From NCBI GenBank assembly GCA_964351625.1, contig CAYGOV010000010.1, forward strand, positions 62,001-126,000: a stretch of DNA of 64,000 nucleotides, written 5' to 3'. Under the pieces are notes generated by a model, which saw only the letters and a list, made by a program, of their open reading frames with translations, was not told the DNA's origin and searched no databases. Every line of letters begins with the position of its first letter. Position 1 is the first letter of the stretch. A program made the translations under genes and the position numbers. Origin of the DNA: Marinoscillum sp964351625. GTDB taxonomy: Bacteria; Bacteroidota; Bacteroidia; Cytophagales; Cyclobacteriaceae. Shown piece by piece: positions 52,474 to 60,068 of this stretch.

Positions 52474-53745
52474 ATGTCATTCGAAAAATTGGGCCTATCT
52501 GCAGCCCTGCTGAAAGCTATCGGCAAAAAAGGATACGATACGCCCTCTCCAATTCAGGAAAAGGTGATCCCTGTAGTACTACAAAAGAAAGATGTACTAG
52601 CATCTGCACAAACCGGAACAGGTAAGACAGGTGGTTTTGCACTACCTATGATCCAGCTTTTGGCTGAAAAGCAGAGTAGCGGCAAACCACAACTTCGTGC
52701 ACTTATTCTTACACCTACGAGAGAGCTAGCTGCACAAGTACATGAAGACGTGAAATCTTACAGCGAATTTACTTCGCTTAGATCTACTGTGATCTTTGGA
52801 GGTGTTAATGCCAATCCACAGATTAAAGATCTTCGAGCAGGAGTTGATATTCTCATTGCTACGCCTGGACGCTTGTTGGATTTGTATCAGCAAAAGGTAT
52901 TCAACTTCAACTCTATAGAAATCTTCGTCCTTGATGAGGCAGATCGTATGCTAGATATGGGTTTTGTAAGAGATATTAAGAAAGTAATGGCGCTGCTACC
53001 AGAGCGTAGACAGAGTCTTTTGTTTTCAGCTACATTCTCTAAAGAAATCAAGCAGCTTGCTCAAGGAATCCTTCGCAACCCTGTAGCCGTAGAAGCTACA
53101 CCAGAAAATACCACAGCGGAGAAAGTAACTCAGAAACTTTACCGAGTTGACAAAAACCATAAGACCTCCATGATCATCACTATGATCAAAGAAGGTGGAT
53201 GGGAGCAGGTGCTGGTATTTACCAGAACCAAGCACGGAGCTAATAAACTCGTGAAAAAAATGATGAGTAGTGGACTGGAAGCTGCGGCTATCCATGGCAA
53301 CAAAACTCAGGGAGCACGTACCAAAGCTTTGTCAGGATTTAAAGCAGGCGATGTGCGTGTATTAGTAGCCACAGATATTGCGTCACGTGGCTTGGATATT
53401 CCATTGCTTCCACATGTGATCAATTTTGAGTTACCTAATATTCCAGAGGATTATGTCCATAGAATAGGAAGAACTGGCCGTGCAGGAGCGGGGGGTGAAG
53501 CTTTATCTTTGGTTTCCTTGGATGAAGTAGAATATGTACAGGCGATTGAAAAATTGCTTGGACAAAAGTTCAATATGAAAATACTAGAAGGCTACGAGCC
53601 TACTGAAACACAGGCTGATGTTCGTGCTGCTGAAGAGGAAAAGAAGGACAACAAACGCCAGCACCTTGCAGGTCGAGGTAGAACTAGCCGAGGTGGACAG
53701 GGTAGTGGAGGTCCGCGCGGTAGGCAAAGCAGCCATCGTAGATAA
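52474..53745 (+). CDS. DEAD-box RNA helicase, RhlE-like
   Basis: A 423-residue helicase with the full motif set: Q motif region (FEKLGLSAALLKAIGKKGYDTPSPIQ), I (AQTGTGKT), Ia (PTRELA), Ib (TPGRLLDL), II (DEAD), III (SAT), V (ATDIASRGLDIP) and VI (HRIGRTGRAG). The C-terminal ~45 residues are basic and Gly/Arg-rich (AGRGRTSRGGQGSGGPRG), fitting RNA binding. It unwinds RNA in ribosome assembly or cold conditions. It is convergent with the YceI-like gene, with 2 bp between the stops. Confidence 0.94.
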   Translation: MSFEKLGLSAALLKAIGKKGYDTPSPIQEKVIPVVLQKKDVLASAQTGTGKTGGFALPMIQLLAEKQSSGKPQLRALILTPTRELAAQVHEDVKSYSEFTSLRSTVIFGGVNANPQIKDLRAGVDILIATPGRLLDLYQQKVFNFNSIEIFVLDEADRMLDMGFVRDIKKVMALLPERRQSLLFSATFSKEIKQLAQGILRNPVAVEATPENTTAEKVTQKLYRVDKNHKTSMIITMIKEGGWEQVLVFTRTKHGANKLVKKMMSSGLEAAAIHGNKTQGARTKALSGFKAGDVRVLVATDIASRGLDIPLLPHVINFELPNIPEDYVHRIGRTGRAGAGGEALSLVSLDEVEYVQAIEKLLGQKFNMKILEGYEPTETQADVRAAEEEKKDNKRQHLAGRGRTSRGGQGSGGPRGRQSSHRR

Positions 53746-53747
53746 TA

Positions 53748-54362
53748 TCAGTCGACTTGATGGGTATTGACTTCCATGTCCAATTGAAAATGGACCAATA
53801 GCGTTTCATCCACTTTGATCATCCCGAAAAATTTTGTTGGGGCTGTCAATCCAAAATCGGGCAACTTGAGTAGCTGCGAACCTGATAAGGTGAGCGAACT
53901 AGCAGTGTGGTTGATCACTAATCCATCTGTGATTGTGATCTCTCTGGAAACCCCAGCAAGCGTTATTACTACATGAGCGAGGACAAATAGACGTTCTATC
54001 TCTTGAGGCTGATCCTTTATAATAATGTCCTTGATTTGCAGACCAAACAGTGGATAACTGTCTGCATTTAAAGTTTGATGCAAGTCCTGATTCATAGCTT
54101 CGAGCCCACAGTCAAAAGTCTCAACAGGATATTGGAAGGCAAGCCCTTCAAAAACAATATTGTTTGAACGACTAGTGGTGATTACATTGACTGGTTTTTG
54201 AGCATAGTCCTGAACAAGATTGCAGGTAAAAGTATTCACATTAGTAGTCCCATCAAGTTTAAAGCGGCTTTCCGTCAATACCACTTTATGTTCCAGCCAT
54301 AAGGTCTGTCCATAACCTGAGAATTGGATGAGGAGTAAAATGGTGTACCAGTAGTTTTTCAC
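53748..54362 (-). CDS. Exported YceI-like protein
   Basis: A 204-residue protein with a signal peptide (ILLLIQFSGYGQ). The body follows the YceI layout at lower similarity: SRFKLDGTTNVNTFTCNL at the start, ALEAMNQDLHQTLNADSYPLFGLQ-type middle, VVITLAGVSREITI and LPDFGLTAPTKFFGMIKVDETLLVHFQLDM at the end. Ligand unknown. It ends the minus-strand run and is separated from hemN by 3 bp, so it is probably in the hemN transcript and may share its control. Confidence 0.8.
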   Translation of the reverse strand: MKNYWYTILLLIQFSGYGQTLWLEHKVVLTESRFKLDGTTNVNTFTCNLVQDYAQKPVNVITTSRSNNIVFEGLAFQYPVETFDCGLEAMNQDLHQTLNADSYPLFGLQIKDIIIKDQPQEIERLFVLAHVVITLAGVSREITITDGLVINHTASSLTLSGSQLLKLPDFGLTAPTKFFGMIKVDETLLVHFQLDMEVNTHQVD

Positions 54363-54365
54363 TAA

Positions 54366-55712
54366 TTATACTGTTTGACTGAATTGTACTTTTGGAGAAC
54401 TTGAGATAAGATTATTGTCAAGCGCCATGCAGACATTTCGGATATATGGTTTGCCAGCATCCAATACTTTGATCCCATGATTGTCCCAAAGGATGAGTCC
54501 ATCTTCTTGCAGTGTGTCTAGAAGTTCCATATTATAATTCATACCCAAATCTAATTGTTCTTTTTCATTCCAAAGTGTCTCAAATCTGCACATCAGGTTG
54601 AGTATATGTTCACGGACGATTAGGTCTTCTTCTGTAAGTTGATGACCTTTTAAGATTGGGAATTCATTTTTATCTAGACTTTGATAATAGTTGTAGATGA
54701 GTTTGTGATTTTGATTGAAAGCTGTCCAGCTGTCACTAATTGCACTCATTCCAAGCCCCACCAATAATTTTGTCGCTTGAGTGGTGTAGCCCATAAAGCT
54801 TCTATGGAGGCTGCCGCTTACAAATGCTTCGTAAAGGTTGTCATTGGGAAGCGCGAAGTGATCCATCCCAACATCCATATACCCAGCATTCGTGAGCATT
54901 ACTTTACCGAGTTGGTACATTTTAGACTTGAGTGTAGGGCTGGGAAGATCTTCTTCATAAGATAACTGAGCGGTCTTGATCCACGGCACATGCGCATAGC
55001 TATAGTAAGCAATTCTGTTTGGCGCTAGTTCAGTGGTTTTGTTTATAGCGTCTTCAATACTTCGAAGTGTCTGGTTCGGTAGCCCATAGATCAAATCAAA
55101 ATTGATACTGGTGTAACCGTACTTTCGTGCTAAGTGGCAAACCTCAGAAACTTGTTCGTAGCTTTGTTCTCGATGGATGGTCTTCTGTACCAATGGGTCA
55201 AAATCCTGAATGCCAAAACTAACGCGGGTAAAACCAAGCTTGGCTAGTGTGCTTAAGTGTGCTTCAGTAGTATTACTTGGATGACCTTCAAAGCCAAACT
55301 CAAAATGCTCTGACACAGTGCAGCCAAAGAGTAATCCGTCAATAAGCAGTTTTAGGTTTTCTGGAGAGAAAAAAGTTGGTGTTCCACCGCCAAGGTGGAT
55401 TTCTTTGATAATGGGTTTGCCATCAAAAGTGCTTTTATAAAGCTGCCATTCCTTGAGTAAATAGGGAATATAAGTGAGTTCTACCCTGTGATTTTTGGTG
55501 ATACGTGTAGTGCAGCCACAGTATGTGCATAAACTTTCGCAGAAAGGAAGATGGATATAAATACTAATCTCATTACCACTCTGACGAAAGCAATTGACTA
55601 ATGATTCTTTCCATTTGTCTTCTGTGTGAATGGAAGAGTCCCAATGGGGTACGGTAGGATAAGAAGTATATCTAGGACCTGGTACGTTGTATTTTTCTAT
55701 TAGCGCCTGCAT
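54366..55712 (-). CDS. hemN: Oxygen-independent coproporphyrinogen III oxidase
   Basis: A 448-residue radical SAM enzyme with the N-terminal VPGPRYTSYPTVPHW and the iron-sulfur motif CESLCTYCGC (CxxxCxxCxC, the hallmark of true HemN, near residue 61), then HLGGGTPTFF and the SFGIQDFDPLVQ region. It decarboxylates coproporphyrinogen III without oxygen in haem synthesis. An FNR-type palindrome lies 36 bp upstream of the start. The predicted -7 box is so close that the mRNA may be leaderless. A YceI-like gene follows 3 bp after the stop. Confidence 0.95.
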   Translation of the reverse strand: MQALIEKYNVPGPRYTSYPTVPHWDSSIHTEDKWKESLVNCFRQSGNEISIYIHLPFCESLCTYCGCTTRITKNHRVELTYIPYLLKEWQLYKSTFDGKPIIKEIHLGGGTPTFFSPENLKLLIDGLLFGCTVSEHFEFGFEGHPSNTTEAHLSTLAKLGFTRVSFGIQDFDPLVQKTIHREQSYEQVSEVCHLARKYGYTSINFDLIYGLPNQTLRSIEDAINKTTELAPNRIAYYSYAHVPWIKTAQLSYEEDLPSPTLKSKMYQLGKVMLTNAGYMDVGMDHFALPNDNLYEAFVSGSLHRSFMGYTTQATKLLVGLGMSAISDSWTAFNQNHKLIYNYYQSLDKNEFPILKGHQLTEEDLIVREHILNLMCRFETLWNEKEQLDLGMNYNMELLDTLQEDGLILWDNHGIKVLDAGKPYIRNVCMALDNNLISSSPKVQFSQTV

Positions 55713-55717
55713 TCGCC

Positions 55718-55725
55718 CAAAGGAA
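55718..55725 (-). promoter_or_regulatory. Candidate -7 box of hemN
   Basis: Reads TTCCTTTG on the minus strand, one mismatch from TANNTTTG. Its last base is 36.5 bp from the centre of the FNR-type box, the same distance as at uspA. Confidence 0.4.
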
Positions 55726-55747
55726 AGCCATACTACTGAACGGGTAA

Positions 55748-55761
55748 ATGATAAAGATCAT
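55748..55761 (-). promoter_or_regulatory. FNR-type box upstream of hemN
   Basis: ATGAT-AAAG-ATCAT, a perfect palindrome with the 4-base spacer of Crp/Fnr-family sites (FNR: TTGAT-N4-ATCAA). Confidence 0.65.
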
Positions 55762-55911
55762 GCGAAGCGCTGATATGATTTAATGCAGTTGAGACTTTTT
55801 TTATTTCTATTAATATCAAAGATTAATCGATTCAAACGAATAATTTATCGAATACCGTCTACGTAATTAATACTTGATATCTACTTTTAATTTTCGATTT
55901 AATGATAGAAC

Positions 55912-57072
55912 ATGAGACATTTTTTAACAGTTTGTGCTGTTATTCTCAGTATTTCGGCATTTGCAGTTACTTGGAATTCAAACGTTACAAATAGGGGAGA
56001 CTGGAATGCGGGAGGCACATGGGACAATGCAACCAATATTTCTAATTTCAACACTTTTGATGTGATAAACATCCTTAACGGTGACACTATCACATTGAAT
56101 GGCAATCTCAATCCTGGTTTTAGCGCGGATATTAATATTTTGGCAGGAGGAATGCTAATTGTAAATGGCAATTTAACCTATGATGATTGGTTTCAAGATT
56201 TTAGTGTAGCTGGTGGTCTTTTGGTAAATGGTAACGTCACTGTCTCAGGCAAAGCAAACTTTCTGGCGGATGGTGGTTATGTTGCTGTTCTTGGTGACAT
56301 GACAGTGAATGCTGATAATGACGGTGAGGTTACCGATACTAATGGTGGAGATATTTTTGTCCTTGGTCAGGTTATTGACAATGGCTGCACCTCATGTGGA
56401 GGTCTTTCTGTGACTAATGAGGATAATTTGGACTCTGCTCCTCAAGGGATGCAGGATTTCATTCAGTCTACTGTGAATAGTGAAGCGAATACAACACTTC
56501 CTGTGGTTTTAGTAGAGCAAGAAGCAGTTATAATAGATGATGGCGTAAGATTGTCTTGGAGCACTGCCAGTGAATGGGACAATGATTATTTTCTTATTGA
56601 GAAATCTTTGGATGGAAAGAACTTTGAAGTAATTGCCAAGATCGACGGATCAGGCACTACCTATGAATTCAATGAATATAGCTTCATAGACAACCTAACT
56701 AACGGCCAAAAGCTCGTTTATTATCAATTAGTACAAGTGGATTTTGATGGAGCAAATGAGCGATTCCCTAAGCTTGTTGTGAAAAGGCATGATATGCCAA
56801 ATATTTCTGTCGAGAAAAGGGAGATTGAGATTAGCCCAAATCCAAGTATTGAGGATAGAATCAGGATTAACTATATTGGTGAACAATTGCTGACTGAACC
56901 AACTATTCAAATCATAGATATTTATGGGAAAGTTTTGTTTGCTTCTACTTTGAATAAGCATGAATCCAATTGGGAAATTGAGAACGTCCGCAGTTTCCTG
57001 AGTAATAATATTTATTTCCTAATCTTTCAATCTGAACAGACCCGACTGACCAAAAGATTGATCATAAAGTAA
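55912..57072 (+). CDS. Secreted protein with T9SS type A sorting domain
   Basis: A 386-residue protein with a signal peptide (VCAVILSISAFA). Residues ~20-170 are a beta-helix-like region of repeating Asn/Gly-rich strands (NRGDWNAGGTWDNATN, NILAGGMLIVNGNLTYDD, GGLLVNGNVTVSGKANFLAD). The middle (LVLVEQEAVIIDDGVRLSWSTASEWDNDYFLIEKS) is a fibronectin-like T9SS-adjacent domain. The C-terminus ISPNPSIEDRIRINY ... TRLTKRLIIK is a type A sorting signal for export and surface attachment by T9SS. Function unknown. It is divergent from hemN. Confidence 0.85.
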   Translation: MRHFLTVCAVILSISAFAVTWNSNVTNRGDWNAGGTWDNATNISNFNTFDVINILNGDTITLNGNLNPGFSADINILAGGMLIVNGNLTYDDWFQDFSVAGGLLVNGNVTVSGKANFLADGGYVAVLGDMTVNADNDGEVTDTNGGDIFVLGQVIDNGCTSCGGLSVTNEDNLDSAPQGMQDFIQSTVNSEANTTLPVVLVEQEAVIIDDGVRLSWSTASEWDNDYFLIEKSLDGKNFEVIAKIDGSGTTYEFNEYSFIDNLTNGQKLVYYQLVQVDFDGANERFPKLVVKRHDMPNISVEKREIEISPNPSIEDRIRINYIGEQLLTEPTIQIIDIYGKVLFASTLNKHESNWEIENVRSFLSNNIYFLIFQSEQTRLTKRLIIK

Positions 57073-57099
57073 AGGCATTAAAAAGGCTTTTGAAAATTA

Positions 57100-58131
57100 T
57101 TAAAACCGGATCGAGGTAAGTTTTTCAGACATCAAGATGTGGATGGTACTGCCTTCTATTTTGATATAGCCATCTTTCTTAAATTCTGAAAGTATTCTAA
57201 TGACAGATTCGGTGGCAGTTCCCACCATACTCGCAAGATCTGATCTTGATATTTCAAAATGATCCACTTCGTAGGTAGCATGCAGTTTCAAGAGGGAGTC
57301 AGCAGTCCTCTTTCTCACGGTATCATAAGCCATCTCCATCAAACCATGTTCTTTTTCGAGAAGGTTTTTTGACAGCATCTTTATGAACAGAGCTGAGACC
57401 TCACGGTTTTGAAATACCATGTCTTGAAAGTCCTTTCTCGGTATGAGGAGTAGCTCTGTCTCCTCCATTGCCTGAGCAAATTCTGTACGCTCGGTATCTT
57501 GTATCAGCGCATTTTCACCTAAGAAATCACCATCTTTCAATAAATCATGTATGAACTCTTTGCCATCAGGATTGATCTGATAGGTCTTCACTTTTCCTCT
57601 TATAATTTTGTAAGCATATGAAGCAAAGTCACCCTCTCGGTAGATTATATCCTTCTTAGTGAAAGTCCGAGTCTTATTAAAGTTATCAAGATTAAGTAAT
57701 TCATCATATGCTTTGGCATGATTGACAAAATCTTCCAATGATTCGTGGGTAGAAAGTCTTGTAAATTTTTCAAGGCGTCTCTCAATAGCCCCTAATAACT
57801 CCATTTGGTCAAAGGGCTTGGTGATGTAGTCGTCCGCACCCATATTCATACCTTTTCGGAAATCAGTTTTTTCTGCTTTGGCAGTAAGGAAGATGAATGG
57901 TGTAGAAGCGATTTCTGGATTTTTACCAATAATGTAAAGTACTTCATATCCGTCCATTTCTGGCATCATGATATCACATAGGATCAAATCTGGCTTTGCC
58001 TCTATTGCCTTTTTTACACCTTCCTTACCATTTGGTGCCGCAACTACTATGTAGTTTGAAAGCTCCAATAGCTCAACGATATTTTCTCTTACATCCGCCT
58101 GATCTTCTATGACTAGTATCTTCTTCTTCAT
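57100..58131 (-). CDS. Receiver-cNMP-Crp fusion regulator
   Basis: A 343-residue protein joining three parts: a receiver (LVIEDQADVRENI, phospho-Asp in LILCDIMMPEMDGYEV, residues ~1-122), a cyclic-nucleotide-type sensor domain (IIYREGDFASYAYKIIRGKVKTY, DGDFLGENALI, ~150-260) and a Crp/Fnr helix-turn-helix (SRSDLASMVGTATESVIRILSEF). Glu308 and Arg312, the residues that read the TGA half-site core in CRP and FNR, are kept; the position of FNR Ser212 is Ile. No FNR-type Cys cluster was seen. The sensor kinase gene lies 20 bp upstream. Confidence 0.93.
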   Translation of the reverse strand: MKKKILVIEDQADVRENIVELLELSNYIVVAAPNGKEGVKKAIEAKPDLILCDIMMPEMDGYEVLYIIGKNPEIASTPFIFLTAKAEKTDFRKGMNMGADDYITKPFDQMELLGAIERRLEKFTRLSTHESLEDFVNHAKAYDELLNLDNFNKTRTFTKKDIIYREGDFASYAYKIIRGKVKTYQINPDGKEFIHDLLKDGDFLGENALIQDTERTEFAQAMEETELLLIPRKDFQDMVFQNREVSALFIKMLSKNLLEKEHGLMEMAYDTVRKRTADSLLKLHATYEVDHFEISRSDLASMVGTATESVIRILSEFKKDGYIKIEGSTIHILMSEKLTSIRF

Positions 58132-58151
58132 GACTTTTTGAGTTTGCTTAA

Positions 58152-59456
58152 TTATCGCTTGTGTGTAGGGATGGAAAAAGTGAAAGTACTCCCATGATTT
58201 TCTTTGCTTTCAAAGGTAATTTCTCCATCAAGGAGTTCCAAATAGCGTTTTACTATATTCAGTCCAAGTCCTGTTCCTTGAATATTTACAGCATTCTCAG
58301 CTCGGAAGAATCGACGGAATAAGTTTTTTTGATCTGCTTCTGATATACCTATTCCATTATCTTTCACTACCACGGTCAGTCGGTCATTTGAATGTACCGT
58401 GGTAAGTTCAATTACCCCATCATCCTTAGAGTACTTTATAGCATTAGATAGAAGATTGATGATGATATTCTTGAGTATATGAGGATCAGTATAAGCTACC
58501 ACATCAGGGATTGCTGATAGCTGTAGTTGCTGACTTCCTTTCAAAGTGAATTCAAACATGTCACGGAGTTCTTCGAAAATACCCTGTAGATTAAACTGAC
58601 CAAAATTGAGATTGATCACTCCGTTTTCTAATTTTTCCAGAGATAGAAAGTCGTTTAGGATATTTGTGAGATTCTGAACGGAGTTTTTAATGCGTCCAAT
58701 GTGCTTTATTCGCTTGTCTTGTTGATCGGACGCGATATACCTAGCTATCAAATCTGCTGAAGATTCTATGGTTGTCAAGGGAGTACGAAACTCATGACTG
58801 GCCATAGAGATAAACCGTGATTTCATTTCGTTAAGTTCTTTCTCGTTTACCAAAGCCTTCTGCAAGTCTTGTTCTGCTTTGGTAAGTTCGGCAAGACTTT
58901 CCTGCAACGCTTGCTCTGCCAACTTTCGTTCTCTTATTTGGCTTTTTAGACCTAAGTTGGAGTGCTCCAGCTCCTGTGTTCTAGCATTTACCTTCGCCTC
59001 AAGCTGCTCAGCATATTCCTTTAATTGGATTTGATTCTTTCTCAGAGCGTCTTCCTGTTGCTTTCGCAATGTGATATCAGAAACAAAGGCCACGACTAAT
59101 TTGTCTTCAAGATGCTCAACATGACCTAGACTGACTTCTACAGGAAACTCATCTCCGCTTTTACGCAATCCTGTTAGATTTTTACCAATACCCATTGGTC
59201 GAGTTACGGGATTTTTGATGTAGGATTCACGCTTTTTCACGTGCTCGTGTCCATATTTTTTTGGAATCAAATCCTCTATGGGCTTATTGATTAATTCATT
59301 TTGCTCATATCCAAAGATCTCCTCTGCGCGTCTATTCACTAACTTAATCTCGCCATTGCTATCCACTATTAAGATTGCTTCGCCAGCGCCAAGAAATATT
59401 TTGTTCAATAATTCAAGTCCTTTGGTAGAGGTGATTTGTTCTGGTGACAAGCTCAT
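58152..59456 (-). CDS. PAS-domain histidine kinase (FixL-like layout)
   Basis: A 434-residue protein without membrane segments. Residues ~15-135 are one PAS domain (EAILIVDSNGEIKLVNRRAEEIFGY, then GIGKNLTGLRKSGDEFPVEVSLG), similar to the FixL haem PAS, but the position of the proximal haem His seems to be Arg (KKRESYI). A coiled coil (~140-215) leads to the kinase: phospho-His in FISMASHEFRTPLTTIESS and ATPase motifs NLLSNAIKYS, VKDNGIGIS, GTGLGLNIV. It is cytoplasmic and its likely partner is the REC-Crp protein encoded 20 bp downstream. Confidence 0.92.
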   Translation of the reverse strand: MSLSPEQITSTKGLELLNKIFLGAGEAILIVDSNGEIKLVNRRAEEIFGYEQNELINKPIEDLIPKKYGHEHVKKRESYIKNPVTRPMGIGKNLTGLRKSGDEFPVEVSLGHVEHLEDKLVVAFVSDITLRKQQEDALRKNQIQLKEYAEQLEAKVNARTQELEHSNLGLKSQIRERKLAEQALQESLAELTKAEQDLQKALVNEKELNEMKSRFISMASHEFRTPLTTIESSADLIARYIASDQQDKRIKHIGRIKNSVQNLTNILNDFLSLEKLENGVINLNFGQFNLQGIFEELRDMFEFTLKGSQQLQLSAIPDVVAYTDPHILKNIIINLLSNAIKYSKDDGVIELTTVHSNDRLTVVVKDNGIGISEADQKNLFRRFFRAENAVNIQGTGLGLNIVKRYLELLDGEITFESKENHGSTFTFSIPTHKR

Positions 59457-59553
59457 ATAAATATTCTCAATTCGTTCTTAATCTACACATTATAAACCTA
59501 GCAAAGCAGTCTTAATTTCTTCTGCTTGTTACTGATTTATTTCAATTTTTGAA

Positions 59554-59567
59554 TTGATCATCATCAG
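59554..59567 (+). promoter_or_regulatory. FNR-type box upstream of uspA-ccoI
   Basis: TTGAT-CATC-ATCAG, one base from the FNR consensus TTGAT-N4-ATCAA. It lies 55 bp before the uspA ATG and 98 bp before the divergent kinase gene. Confidence 0.65.
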
Positions 59568-59589
59568 CTTTCTGCTTTTGGAGGGAGGG

Positions 59590-59597
59590 TACTTTTG
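59590..59597 (+). promoter_or_regulatory. -7 box of uspA-ccoI
   Basis: TACTTTTG fits TANNTTTG exactly and lies 25 bp before the uspA start. With a start point about 6-7 bp downstream, the FNR-type box is centred near -43, a class II-like activator position. Confidence 0.6.
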
Positions 59598-59621
59598 GGT
59601 TGTTGATAAATAGTAATACGC

Positions 59622-60068
59622 ATGAATGCTTTCAAAAAACTTTTGATACCTACGGATTTTTCCATGGCGGCTTGGAATGCCGTCCAGCAAGGACTGAAGC
59701 TGATTGAGCCCAATGGAGAGCTTACTTTATTGCATGTATTTCCCTCTAGAGCAAAGTTTACAAAGCAAGATGCACATGGTCAAGACCCTGATGATTCTTT
59801 GAAGGATGTATTAAAGACTCAATTGGATGATTTTTGCCGAACACTTAAGCTCCATCGTGATTTTGATGTAGTCCCTGTGATATTACAGGGTGTCGTAGGT
59901 CAGGAAATTTTAAAGTTTATTCATGAAAATGAATTTGAAGCGATCATCATGGGAATGAATAGCAATGGACAAGACAATGAACCTGGAAGTCACATTAAAG
60001 ATATTTTGGTGAAAGCCAATATTCCTGTGATGATTGTTCCGAATAGTATCGCAAAAGTCACTGTTTGA
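59622..60068 (+). CDS. Universal stress protein, UspA family
   Basis: A 148-residue single-domain protein: KKLLIPTDFSMAAWNAVQQGLKL at the start, ELTLLHVFPSR, then EAIIMGMNSNGQDNEPGSHIKDILVKANIPVMIVPN at the end. The ATP-binding GxxGxxxxxxxxxG(S/T) pattern is altered (GMNSNGQDNEPGS). USPs of this kind often sit with low-oxygen genes. It overlaps ccoI by three bases (TGATG), so both are one transcript under the FNR-type box. Confidence 0.88.
   Translation: MNAFKKLLIPTDFSMAAWNAVQQGLKLIEPNGELTLLHVFPSRAKFTKQDAHGQDPDDSLKDVLKTQLDDFCRTLKLHRDFDVVPVILQGVVGQEILKFIHENEFEAIIMGMNSNGQDNEPGSHIKDILVKANIPVMIVPNSIAKVTV

Noticed and set aside
53748..54362. Second YceI protein as a recent duplicate of the first
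   Set aside because: The two share fold-level pattern only; sequence is too different for a recent copy.
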